Source: PWXP01 sp034005525
Lineage (GTDB): Bacteria > Planctomycetota > Planctomycetia > Pirellulales > Thermoguttaceae
DNA length: 64,000 nt
Reading direction: 5' to 3'
Assembly: GCA_034005525.1 (NCBI GenBank)
Contig: JAVEUP010000012.1
Location: forward strand, 12,782 to 76,781
Shown here piece after piece: positions 44,787-53,149 of this stretch. Under the pieces are notes generated by a model, which was not told the origin of the DNA, ran no database searches, and worked only from the letters and a program-made list of their open reading frames with translations. Positions within the stretch are counted from its first letter, which is position 1. Each line of letters starts with the position of its first letter. The translations under genes were made by a program, and so were the position numbers.

Positions 44787-46100
44787 CTACAGAGCCTTTC
44801 GGCGGTAGTAGTGGACTTTCAGAGGGCGATCGGCGGGGTAGGGGATGGAATAGATGGCGACCATGTCGTCCAGCGGCATGAGAATCCAAGGTTGGGTGTA
44901 CATTGCGCCGTTCTTGGTGAACACGATGTTGTCGGCAATGTAGGATGCTGCGTGCACCGCCGTGCCGTCGTCCGTGGCCAGGAAGATCAGGTCGCCAAGT
45001 TGCGAGGGGCTGACAATGTGATAATAGTCCCGTTGCAGCATCTCGGCCGCGTAGGTCATGTCGGCGTAACGGTCGTCGGGCTCGTCGTTGAACACGTTGA
45101 AGGCCGACCAGAAGCAGTCCTGCTTGGCGACCGTGGCCGGGTCGACGGCCCGCGGATAGGTGTACAACCGCTGGCGGACAAAGCGGGGCAGCAGGTGCAG
45201 TAAGTCGACCATCGTCCCTCCTTCCACCCGCCGCAACGAGTCCAGGAGCGGCTCCAGGTCCTTCGATCGACCGCCCACGCCCCAATAGGCGACCAACTCC
45301 CGCACACTGCAATCGGGAGTGATCTTCAGTTTCGCCAGCAGCGTGGTCTTCCGCGAAATGGTCTTCACGAACCGCCGCTGCTCCGTCTCGTCGGCAATTT
45401 GCCTCAGCGCCGGCTCGACGTCGGCGAACAGCAGCAGCGATGGCCCATGATGGTACAGAAGGCTCTTGAACAACTCTAGTGAGCGTTCGCTCAAGCCGCT
45501 GCGCTCGATCCTTTCATCCAACAGTGCAGGACGGTAGCAGAACGGGTCGATGAACAGGGAGTTCTCCTGGAAGCCGATGAGAATCGAGTAGAGCTTCGCT
45601 CGCGCCTCCGGTTTCAACTTGAGGATCACCTCGTCGCTGGGAGTGACCCACACGCCGTCAGGCGCCGGCTCGTACGGTGCCGCCTTCAAGTGATCCAACA
45701 GGCTGTCTTCCAGATCGATCGATTCAAAGAGCGCAACAACCTGATCCTCGGTATAGCCTTTGAAGAACCAGCGAATGGTGCGGTCGTCGGTTGACGGCGG
45801 CACGAAGACAAACTCCTCGGGCAACTCGATAGCGATGCGAGTGTACTCCAATTGGCCCCAAGGTCCCGATGTGCCCGGCTCGGTGCGGCCGTTGGAGACG
45901 ACGGCTCCGGCAACCGCCTCCTGCGGTTCTTGGAGCGGCGCGTTCTCAGGCTTGACCGCCCAGATTGCCAATAGTACCCACGGGGCCACCAGAACCACAC
46001 ACAACCCAATCGCGATGCGGCGCGACACGTGCACGTGTACGGTTGCATCCCCTTGGGGTTCGAGGGGCTTAGCACCCGACTCCTCAGACCTTCTTCCCAT
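44787..46100 (-). CDS. membrane-anchored protein of unknown family, NlpC/P60-like C-terminus
   Basis: The ATG at 46100 is chosen because the in-frame stretch above it (to 46379) is made of repeat sequence. The 437-residue product has one transmembrane segment (about 28-50, AIGLCVVLVAPWVLLAIWAV), a proline-rich linker, and a large soluble domain. Near the C-terminus, QDCFWSAFNVF, the run GDLIFLATDDGTAVHAASYIADNIVF and PLDDMVAIYSI recall the Cys/His order of cell-wall hydrolases of the NlpC/P60 type. This assignment is an inference from motif order. The upstream half is alpha-helical and not recognised. No family name can be given with confidence. Confidence 0.6.
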   Translation of the reverse strand: MGRRSEESGAKPLEPQGDATVHVHVSRRIAIGLCVVLVAPWVLLAIWAVKPENAPLQEPQEAVAGAVVSNGRTEPGTSGPWGQLEYTRIAIELPEEFVFVPPSTDDRTIRWFFKGYTEDQVVALFESIDLEDSLLDHLKAAPYEPAPDGVWVTPSDEVILKLKPEARAKLYSILIGFQENSLFIDPFCYRPALLDERIERSGLSERSLELFKSLLYHHGPSLLLFADVEPALRQIADETEQRRFVKTISRKTTLLAKLKITPDCSVRELVAYWGVGGRSKDLEPLLDSLRRVEGGTMVDLLHLLPRFVRQRLYTYPRAVDPATVAKQDCFWSAFNVFNDEPDDRYADMTYAAEMLQRDYYHIVSPSQLGDLIFLATDDGTAVHAASYIADNIVFTKNGAMYTQPWILMPLDDMVAIYSIPYPADRPLKVHYYRRKAL

Positions 46101-46516
46101 ATCCTCTGTTCCGTTCCGCCCTGCCGGGAAAGAGCGCTCCGCCGCTCGTTTGCGGACTGCCAAGTATTCTTTTTCCCATATTCGATTCTGGTTTGGGCAA
46201 CCAAGTATTGTCAAGACCCTGCAGCGGCATCGGATGTTGTCAGGATTCGCCAGTTGGGGGTCCTGGTGAAACGTGGGGCAGGCTGGGCTGCCAAGAAGAC
46301 CGGAACGCCCCAATGGAAGGATACGAAGAAAATGGTTCTTCCGTTTCTGGGTGCAGACTTCTTCACCCAGGGACGGCACAGCGGCGTGTGCCTACTACAT
46401 TGACGCGGCCTGCACCTGGAAACGGAAGAGCCAAAAGAACGGGGGGGCGAAGGACTTCCGCCTGTTGTGTTCCGCCCCCTCGCGGGTTGCGTTTCCCTCG
46501 GCGGGGACAGCCCGCA
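46101..46516. other. gene-free gap with a family II element
   Basis: The only recognisable item is the family II copy at 46334-46432. The rest shows no promoter of good quality and no small gene. Confidence 0.5.
46334..46432. repeat. palindromic element family II, copy 2 (99 bp)
   Basis: It has the same 99-bp length as the copy at 27161 and 23-bp arms (GGTTCTTCCGTTTCTGGGTG plus CAG; CTGCACCTGGAAACGGAAGA plus GCC). The centre contains GACGGCACAGCGGCGTGTGC, identical to copy 1. It lies upstream of the unknown membrane protein gene, downstream of the serine acetyltransferase. Confidence 0.85.
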
Positions 46517-47446
46517 TTATGGGCTTTCCCGCATGCGCAGCTTGGGCTTCTCAAGGGTGATGACCGTATGCGGAGGCACCGAATGCGTGACCCAGGTGCT
46601 GGAACCGATAACCGCGTCGTGGCCGATGACCGTCTGGCCGCCGAGAATGGTGGCATTGGCGTAGATCACCACGCGGTCTTCCAGCGTCGGGTGGCGTTTC
46701 TGCCCGCGCACCAGGTTGCCGGCCTCGTCGGTCGGGAAGCTCAACGCGCCGAGGGTAACCCCTTGGTATAGCTTCACGTGCTCGCCGATGTCGGTCGTTT
46801 CGCCGATGACCACGCCGGTACCGTGGTCGATGAAGAAATGGCGGCCGATCTCGGCGCCCGGGTGGATGTCGATGCCGGTGCGCCGGTGCGCCCATTCGGT
46901 CATCATGCGCGGGATGAGCGGCACCCTCAAGTCGTGCAGCAAGTGCGCCAGGCGGTACACGGTGACCGCCTCCAGCCCGGGATAGCAGAAGATCACCTCG
47001 TCGAGCGACTGGCACGCCGGGTCGCCGGCATAGGCGGCTTGCACGTCCAGCGCCAGAATGTGCCGCAATTCGGGAAGCTGCTCCAGGAATGCCACGGCCT
47101 TGGCCTGGCCTAGAGCCTCGAAATCAGCTTTCTGCTGCGGGTTGCAGCGGGTGTTCTTACCGGCCTCGTGGCACATGGCCCGGGCAATCTGCACGGTGAG
47201 CCGGTCGTGCAGGCGGTCGATCAGGTCGCCCGTGTGGTAGGTGACGTTTCCCAGGTGCAGTCCGTCGCGCCGCCGATAGCCCGGGTACAGAACCTCTTTA
47301 AGGTCCTCGGTGCAGTTGATGACGACCTCGTAATTCGGCAGCGGGCAATGGCCAAGGTGGCTGATCGAATTGACCTCGGCATACGTATCGACCAGGCGCT
47401 CGGTCAATACGGGCAGATTCTCTTTCAGACGGATATCGCCGGCCAT
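46517..47446 (-). CDS. serine O-acetyltransferase (CysE/EpsC type)
   Basis: The 309-residue protein has an N-terminal helical domain (about 1-160) and a left-handed beta-helix domain with hexapeptide repeats and the usual catalytic segment TEWAHRRTGIDIHPGAEIGRHFFIDHGTG, read here as motifs GIDIHPGA, IDHGTGVVIGE and VKLYQGVTLGA. It makes O-acetylserine for cysteine synthesis from acetyl-CoA and L-serine in the cytoplasm. The length exceeds that of E. coli CysE because of a larger N-terminal domain, as in plant and EpsC-type enzymes. It is 53 bases behind the EF-G-like gene. Confidence 0.92.
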   Translation of the reverse strand: MAGDIRLKENLPVLTERLVDTYAEVNSISHLGHCPLPNYEVVINCTEDLKEVLYPGYRRRDGLHLGNVTYHTGDLIDRLHDRLTVQIARAMCHEAGKNTRCNPQQKADFEALGQAKAVAFLEQLPELRHILALDVQAAYAGDPACQSLDEVIFCYPGLEAVTVYRLAHLLHDLRVPLIPRMMTEWAHRRTGIDIHPGAEIGRHFFIDHGTGVVIGETTDIGEHVKLYQGVTLGALSFPTDEAGNLVRGQKRHPTLEDRVVIYANATILGGQTVIGHDAVIGSSTWVTHSVPPHTVITLEKPKLRMRESP

Positions 47447-47499
47447 AGAACACCTACGCTTCGGAGACGCCCAGGGGTCCGGTTCGGGACCCGGCAGAC

Positions 47500-49599
47500 C
47501 TACTCGTCTTCTTCCTCTTCGAGCTTCGCCTTTGCGATAATCTCTTGCTGTACGTTGCCCGGCACCACGTCGTAATGGCTGAACTCGATGGCGTAGCTGC
47601 CCTGGCCGCCGGTAATGCTCGACAGGCTGCGGGCGTAGGTCATCACTTCAGCCAGGGGCACTTCAGCGGTAATGGTCTGCATGCCGGCGCCGGCCGAGTC
47701 CATACCCAACACTCGCCCGCGGCGACCGCTTAAGTCGCTGTTGATATCGCCCACGTTGGCCGAGGGAATGGTAATTTCGATCTTGACAATCGGCTCCAGC
47801 AGCGCCGGCTTCGCCTGCTGGAACACGTTGCGGAACGCCATGGAGCCGGCCATCTTGAAGGCGGCTTCCGAACTGTCCACCGGATGGTACTTCCCGAAGT
47901 GGACCTCGACGGCCACGTTCTGCACCTGGTAGCCGGCGATGACACCGCGGGTCATGCGTTCCTTGAACCCCTTTTCAACCGCCGGCAGGAAGTTGCTCGG
48001 AATGGTGCCGCCTACGATCGAGTCGATCCACACGAAGTTGTTCTTTTCGTCGTAGTGATACTCGCGCATCGAGGCGAAGCGGGCCTTGGTGCAATGCTCT
48101 TCGGGATCGGTGTCCTTCGGGAATGGAAACATCCGGATGTGGACCTCGCCGAACTGCCCCCGGCCGCCGGTCTGCTTCTTGTGCCGGTACATGCCCTCGG
48201 CGTTGGCCTGGATCGTTTCCCGGTAGGGGATTTTCGGCTCCTTCGTATCGACCTCGACCTTGTCGCGGCGCTTCAGCCGCTCCTGGATGATCTGCAAGTG
48301 CAGTTCGCTCATGCCGGTGGCGACGATTTCCTTGGTTTGCGCGTCGCGATCGAGGCGGAACGCCGGATCCTCCTGGACGATCTTGTTCAACGAGCCGGAG
48401 AGCTTCGTTTCGTCGCCCCGGCTCTTGGGGCTGACCGCCAGTCCGACCATCGGCACCGGGAACGGGATTCGCGGCATGACCAACTCGCCCAGGGTGGCGC
48501 CGGTTTCGAGTTCCTCGACCTTCGTAACGGCACAGATACCGCCCGGGCCAACCTCGGGAATCGATTCCAGTTGCTCGGCCTGGACGTGATTGAGTTGACT
48601 GAGTTTCACCCCCTTGCGATGACCGACGATCGCCACGGTCTCGCCCTCCCGCAACGTGCCCGAGAAGACTCGCAGGAAGCTGATCTTCTGCACGAACGGG
48701 TCGATGCGGGTTTTGAACACCTGGGCCACCAGCGGGCCGGCGGGGTCGGCCTTCACCTCGACCTCATTGCCCTCGGCGTCTTTCGCCACTCGGCGGACCG
48801 CACCCGGCGGCAGCGCACACATGCTAAGCCCGTCGAGCAGTTCCGGCAGGCCTGCGCCCGTCTTGCCCGAGCAGCAGAGGATCGGAATGAGCGTACCCTC
48901 GGCCACTGCACGGACGATCAACCGCGACAACTCTTCCTGGCTGGGCTGTTGTCCCTCGAAGTAACGCTCCATGACTTCTTCGTCGACCTCGATGATCGAT
49001 TCGAGGAGCGACTCGCTGATTTCGGTTGGATCGATCAGCGCCCCGCCGGTGTCGTCGGGAACGCTCAAGGTGCTTGCCACCCCCTTGAAATCGCCGCCGT
49101 GGCCAAGGGGAACATTCAGTAGTTGGCACGTATTGCCGAACACCTCGCGAACCGTATCGACAAGGGCGGGAAAGTCGATGTTGTCCGAGTCCATCTTGTT
49201 CAGCACGATGATGCGTCCCAGGCCGGCCTTTTCGGCCTCGGCGAAGACTCGCCGCGTGTTCACCTCGATACCCGCCTGGGCGTTGATGACGATGACCGCA
49301 GTATCGGCGCCGCGCATCGCCCCGATGGCTTGCCCGATGAAGTCGGGATAGCCCGGCGTATCGATGGCGTGGAAATGCTGCCCGGCGTGATCGAAGTGGG
49401 TTACAGTGGACTCGATCGTGTACTTGTGGTGCTTTTCCTCCTCGTCGAAATCGCAAATGCTGGTGCCGTCGTCCACACTGGCGTGGCGTTTGACGGCGCC
49501 GGTCTTGTGCAGCAGGGTGTCGACCAGCGTAGTCTTTCCCGCCGATCCGTGTCCACACAAGACGATGTTGCGAATTTGAGCGACCTGATACTTCGACAT
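47500..49599 (-). CDS. EF-G-like translational GTPase
   Basis: The frame is open to 50094, but GAGGA lies 7 bases before the ATG at 49599. The 699-residue protein has G1 GHGSAGKTTL, G3 DTPGYPDF, G4 NKMD, and then domains II to V (PTEISESL through GRRGRVLGMDSAG and the C-terminal AEVMTYARSLSSITGGQGSY). The P-loop GHGSAGKT instead of AHIDAGKT marks the EF-G-like group (TetM-like superfamily), not the standard EF-G beside tuf/rps genes. It may act as a second elongation or ribosome-recycling factor. The acidic C-terminal tail (EEEEDE) is unusual for the family. Confidence 0.92.
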   Translation of the reverse strand: MSKYQVAQIRNIVLCGHGSAGKTTLVDTLLHKTGAVKRHASVDDGTSICDFDEEEKHHKYTIESTVTHFDHAGQHFHAIDTPGYPDFIGQAIGAMRGADTAVIVINAQAGIEVNTRRVFAEAEKAGLGRIIVLNKMDSDNIDFPALVDTVREVFGNTCQLLNVPLGHGGDFKGVASTLSVPDDTGGALIDPTEISESLLESIIEVDEEVMERYFEGQQPSQEELSRLIVRAVAEGTLIPILCCSGKTGAGLPELLDGLSMCALPPGAVRRVAKDAEGNEVEVKADPAGPLVAQVFKTRIDPFVQKISFLRVFSGTLREGETVAIVGHRKGVKLSQLNHVQAEQLESIPEVGPGGICAVTKVEELETGATLGELVMPRIPFPVPMVGLAVSPKSRGDETKLSGSLNKIVQEDPAFRLDRDAQTKEIVATGMSELHLQIIQERLKRRDKVEVDTKEPKIPYRETIQANAEGMYRHKKQTGGRGQFGEVHIRMFPFPKDTDPEEHCTKARFASMREYHYDEKNNFVWIDSIVGGTIPSNFLPAVEKGFKERMTRGVIAGYQVQNVAVEVHFGKYHPVDSSEAAFKMAGSMAFRNVFQQAKPALLEPIVKIEITIPSANVGDINSDLSGRRGRVLGMDSAGAGMQTITAEVPLAEVMTYARSLSSITGGQGSYAIEFSHYDVVPGNVQQEIIAKAKLEEEEDE

Positions 49600-49700
49600 A
49601 GTACGTTCCTCGTTCTTGCAGTCCAATGCCTGTGATCTGGTGTAGGTCCCGCGGGTCGAGCGGGGTTTCGTATATCGCTGTGCCGCGCGGCTTGCGACAC

Positions 49701-50426
49701 CTAACTGGCCGGCGCCCCCGCGGCTGCCAAGGCGGCTGCCAAGTCGAGTCTTCCCTCGTACAACGCCCGGCCGATAATGCAGCCGTCCATCCCCGCCTCG
49801 GTCAACCGGGCCACGTCGTCGGCGCTGCTCACCCCGCCAGAGGCCACAACCGGCCACTGAACCGACTGCTTCATCTGCCGCATGGCCTCGACGTTCGGTC
49901 CGGTAAGCATCCCGTCCGTGGCAATATCGGTGTATACCACGGCTGCAATGGGCTCGCGGGCGAACTGCCCCGCCAGGTCGATGGCCGATGTCTGGCTTGT
50001 GCTCAGCCAACCATCGGTCGCCACGAATCCGTCGCGGGCGTCGATGCCCAACACCAGCCGGCCGGGGAACAAGCGACACATTTTCCGAAACCAATCGGGC
50101 TCACGCAAGGCCAGCGTGCCGACCACCAACCGGCAGAGCCCGGCAGCGAGCAATTCCCGGATGGTCGCTTCGTCCCGAATGCCGCCCCCCAATTCGCAGG
50201 GCACTCCGGAAGCCTCAACAATCGCCCGCACCGCCGACAGATTCTCCGGGCGGCCGGTTCGGGCCCCGTCGAGGTCGACCAAGTGCAGCCGCTGGGCCCC
50301 TTGTGCCACCCAGTGCCGCGCCATGGCGGCCGGATCCTCGCCAAAGACGGTCTCGCGTTGATAGTCGCCCTGCTGAAGGCGTACGCATTTCCCCCCTCTT
50401 AGGTCGATCGCCGGCCAGATTTCCAA
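49701..50426 (-). CDS. hisA: phosphoribosylformimino-AICAR isomerase
   Basis: The product begins LEIWPAIDLRGGKCVRLQQGDY, and the Leu codon TTG at 50426-50424 is the start, with AGGAG 9 bases upstream. The 241-residue TIM-barrel protein has the expected N-terminal Asp of WPAIDL, the middle GGGIRD phosphate-binding loop, Asp in VVYTDIATDGML and C-terminal GGVSSADD. HisA converts ProFAR to PRFAR in histidine synthesis. The other his genes are not in the window. The frame extends upstream to 50723, but that part does not match the family. Confidence 0.95.
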   Translation of the reverse strand: MEIWPAIDLRGGKCVRLQQGDYQRETVFGEDPAAMARHWVAQGAQRLHLVDLDGARTGRPENLSAVRAIVEASGVPCELGGGIRDEATIRELLAAGLCRLVVGTLALREPDWFRKMCRLFPGRLVLGIDARDGFVATDGWLSTSQTSAIDLAGQFAREPIAAVVYTDIATDGMLTGPNVEAMRQMKQSVQWPVVASGGVSSADDVARLTEAGMDGCIIGRALYEGRLDLAAALAAAGAPAS

Positions 50427-50661
50427 ACTACACGACTCCTGCCCGCACGCCGGGCGCAAAGGTGAAACACACAGTATGCCAGAGGGTGGGGCAGGCGACA
50501 AGGGGGACAAGTGGCGCTGGGCATTGGATTGCCAGCCCGGCGATCGACCGCGATCTTCCGTTGTGGATTCGGCTGCGGTCCAATCGCACTTGTGGACGTA
50601 CGCAGAGTCAGCCAACTTCTCCAGCGGTTCGGCAAGCGGGAAGCTGCCGCCGGCCTCCGTC
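50427..50661. other. gap with no recognised gene or motif
   Basis: This stretch lies between hisA and the carbohydrate-binding-like protein gene. It shows neither a gene nor a clear promoter. Confidence 0.4.
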
Positions 50662-51177
50662 TCACCGCACCAGCCGTACCTCCCACGGCTGAAGTGCAAT
50701 CGTCTGGTCCGTGCCTGGCCCATTGACGTGGAGCATGATGCGCAGAAGCCGCGTCCCTTCGGGAACCGTGAAGGCGGCCTCGCTCCGCTGCCAGTCGCCG
50801 GTCGTCTGCGGCACGGGGATACGCCACGAGCCCGTTGCCTTCATTTGGTCGGTAAACGTTGCCAGCATGATGCCGTTGGGCTGCTTGAGCTTCTCGCTCT
50901 TCATCCACGCGCTCAGCCGATACGTGCGTCCTACCTGAAACCCACCGCCAATATGAACGTTCTGTGATACCTGGACCATCTCGTCAGGTCGGTCATTCGA
51001 CAGGCGCAACGATGCCTCGCCGCTGGACACATAAATCCGTTTCCCCTCCGGATCGTTCGGCCGGGAAAGCTCGAGCAGAAACAACCTGTGCGATGCCGAT
51101 TCCGCAGCCAACTCCCGATCCGCCGACACATCCCGCAGCGACACCACGCTTCCCCTCGACTGCTTGACTCGCTCCAT
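50662..51177 (-). CDS. orphan carbohydrate-binding-module-like protein
   Basis: The 171 residues form a beta jelly-roll of the CBM4/9-like type (motifs EMVQVSQNVHIGGGFQVGRTY, SAWMKSEKL, TGDWQRSEAAFTVPEGTRLLRI). No signal peptide or catalytic domain is present, and the protein starts directly with domain sequence at MERVKQSRG. It may be the remnant of a larger secreted enzyme or a cytoplasmic binding protein. No Shine-Dalgarno was recognised. The gap to the MATE gene (51178-51530) is empty. Confidence 0.5.
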   Translation of the reverse strand: MERVKQSRGSVVSLRDVSADRELAAESASHRLFLLELSRPNDPEGKRIYVSSGEASLRLSNDRPDEMVQVSQNVHIGGGFQVGRTYRLSAWMKSEKLKQPNGIMLATFTDQMKATGSWRIPVPQTTGDWQRSEAAFTVPEGTRLLRIMLHVNGPGTDQTIALQPWEVRLVR

Positions 51178-51530
51178 TCTGGGCCATGCATGTCTTGGTA
51201 TAGTCTACCGGAACTGAAGGCATTCGGAAACGGCTACAGATGTGCAAACCAGGCGGCGAGCGTCCGATACGGCTTGCCGAACGCCAGTCATTGGCACTGG
51301 CATTGCTGCTACCGCTGCGAAACACACAGCCCGCCCCGTTCACCCGTGGTCAGCAGAATCCGGCCATAGATGCATGCATGCTTGACCTGCGGTGGGCTTC
51401 TGGGCAACAATAACCGGTATTTGCCTCTCGCCGGGCAGGTGGGAGGGCACCGGCGAGGTTCAATGACCGGCGAAGACACCGGGAGGGTCTGGGCCTCAGG
51501 CGAACGTGAACGAAAGAGCACCAGGTTGCC
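51178..51530. other. gene-free stretch of about 350 bases
   Basis: This divergent region between the orphan domain gene and the MATE gene shows no promoter of good quality, no palindrome and no known RNA motif. Confidence 0.4.
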
Positions 51531-52904
51531 ATGGAGCGTGCGAAACGGCTGGAAACAGGAAGCATACGGCGCCTGGTACTGACATTCTCGGCGCCGGCCA
51601 TCGTGGGAATGGCGGCACAGGCCATTTACAACCTGGTCGACCGGATATTCATAGGACAGGCAGTAGGCCCGCTGGGAATCGCCGGCGCGACCGTCTCGTT
51701 CCCGGTCATGTTGGTGATCATGGCGTTCAGCATGCTGGTCGGGTTTGGCGCGACCGCCCTGGTCTCCATTCGATTGGGGGAACGAAAGAAGGCGGAAGCA
51801 GAGCAGGTGCTGGGCAATGCGTTGGTCTTGTTCGTCATCCTGGCCCTACTGCTGACCGCTGTCGGGCTGGCGCTGCTCGATCCCATTTTGACGCTATTCG
51901 GGGCCAGTAGCGACGTCCTGCCTCTTGCTCGCGACTACCTGCAAATCATCTTGTTCGGCACCGTGGTCCACTGTCTGGGGTTTGGCCTGAATGCCGTGAT
52001 CCGCGGAGAGGGCAACCCGGGCATTGCCATGGGTACCATGCTTATTGGGGCCGTGCTGAATACGATTCTCGACCCGATATTCCTGTTCGGCTTCGGCTGG
52101 GGCATACGCGGCGCCGCGGCAGCGACTGTCCTTTCGCAGGCGGTATCGGCCGCCTGGACCCTCGGCCATTTCATGAGCGGCAGGAGCGTTCTAACGCTTC
52201 ACGCGCGGAATCTGCGATTGCGATGGCCGATCTGTCTGTCGATTATCATCATCGGCTCGCCCATGTTCGCCCTGCAGTTGGCGTCGAGCGCGATGAATGG
52301 CATCTTGAACAACCAGCTTCGGATCTACGGCGGCGACCTGGCCATTTCGGCCATGGGGATCGTGCATGCCGTGGCGACGTTGATCATCCTGCCGGTCTTC
52401 GGCATCAACCAGGGCGTGCAACCGATCATGGGGTACAACTACGGTGCCTGCCTGTTCGACCGCGTGAAGAAGACGCTTCTGGCGGCCATTCTGTTCGCAA
52501 CTTCGATTTGCGTGTCGGGATACGTCGTGGTCATGTTGTTTCCGTCGCACGTCATTGCGCTGTTCAACCGGGAAGACCAGGCGTTGATTGAGTTGGGATC
52601 GCATGCCATTCAGGTGTGTTTTGCCCTGTTTCCAATCATTGGGTTTCAGGTTGTCAGCACGAGCTACTTCCAGGCGGTCGGGAAACCCCGGCAGGCGATG
52701 CTGTTGGGGCTGTCGCGGCAGGTGCTTCTGTTGATCCCGGCCATATTGATCCTGCCCCGGTTCTGGGGGCTCGACGGCATCTGGATGGCCCTGCCGGTGT
52801 CCGATCTGGGCGCTTCGCTCTGGACCGGCACGTGCCTCTTCCTCGAACTGCGCCACCTGAACCTCCGCCACGCCACCCGGAATGCGGCCGAGGTTGGCGG
52901 GTGA
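51531..52904 (+). CDS. MATE-family efflux transporter
   Basis: The 457-residue protein has twelve hydrophobic segments and two homologous halves. The first half holds SAPAIVGMAAQAIYNLVDRIFIGQ, the motif region of MepA/NorM-type exporters, and the second half FGINQGVQPIMGYNYGA. Such proteins export cationic drugs or metabolites in exchange for H+ or Na+. The C-terminus is short and hydrophilic. It stands alone, convergent with the SHD1 gene, separated from it by a family I element. Confidence 0.93.
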   Translation: MERAKRLETGSIRRLVLTFSAPAIVGMAAQAIYNLVDRIFIGQAVGPLGIAGATVSFPVMLVIMAFSMLVGFGATALVSIRLGERKKAEAEQVLGNALVLFVILALLLTAVGLALLDPILTLFGASSDVLPLARDYLQIILFGTVVHCLGFGLNAVIRGEGNPGIAMGTMLIGAVLNTILDPIFLFGFGWGIRGAAAATVLSQAVSAAWTLGHFMSGRSVLTLHARNLRLRWPICLSIIIIGSPMFALQLASSAMNGILNNQLRIYGGDLAISAMGIVHAVATLIILPVFGINQGVQPIMGYNYGACLFDRVKKTLLAAILFATSICVSGYVVVMLFPSHVIALFNREDQALIELGSHAIQVCFALFPIIGFQVVSTSYFQAVGKPRQAMLLGLSRQVLLLIPAILILPRFWGLDGIWMALPVSDLGASLWTGTCLFLELRHLNLRHATRNAAEVGG

Positions 52905-52987
52905 CTCCCCCGCTGGTGAGTCGTGACGACAGAACGGGAGAAGGAGTATGACCGCCGTGTACGCATTGCTATTCGTTCTTCTCCCAG

Positions 52988-53149
52988 CCCAGATTATTCA
53001 TGACGATGCGGGGTGGTGACAAGCAAGCCAAGACCCTGATGGGCCTTCGGTCGCTTGGCCCGGCCTGCTTCCAGCGCACGGCGTGCAAACCGAACCAGAC
53101 GCGGCTTTCGCAGGCCCACCAAGAACCTACGCGACCTTGCCACGCCCTA
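52988..53149. repeat. palindromic element family I, copy C (right end truncated)
   Basis: CCCAGATTATTCATG (one difference from the consensus end) starts at 52988, and the body aligns with copy A: GGTGGTGACAAGCAAGCCAA, TCGGTCGCTTGGCC, CCAGCGCACGGCGTGCAAAC, CGCAGGCCCACCAAG. The element breaks off at CCCTAC, where the SHD1 gene ends, and its last bases supply that gene's TAG stop. Confidence 0.8.

Noticed and set aside
47884..49122. Open reading frame (412 codons) on the plus strand
   Set aside because: It is antisense to the EF-G-like gene and Arg/His-rich.
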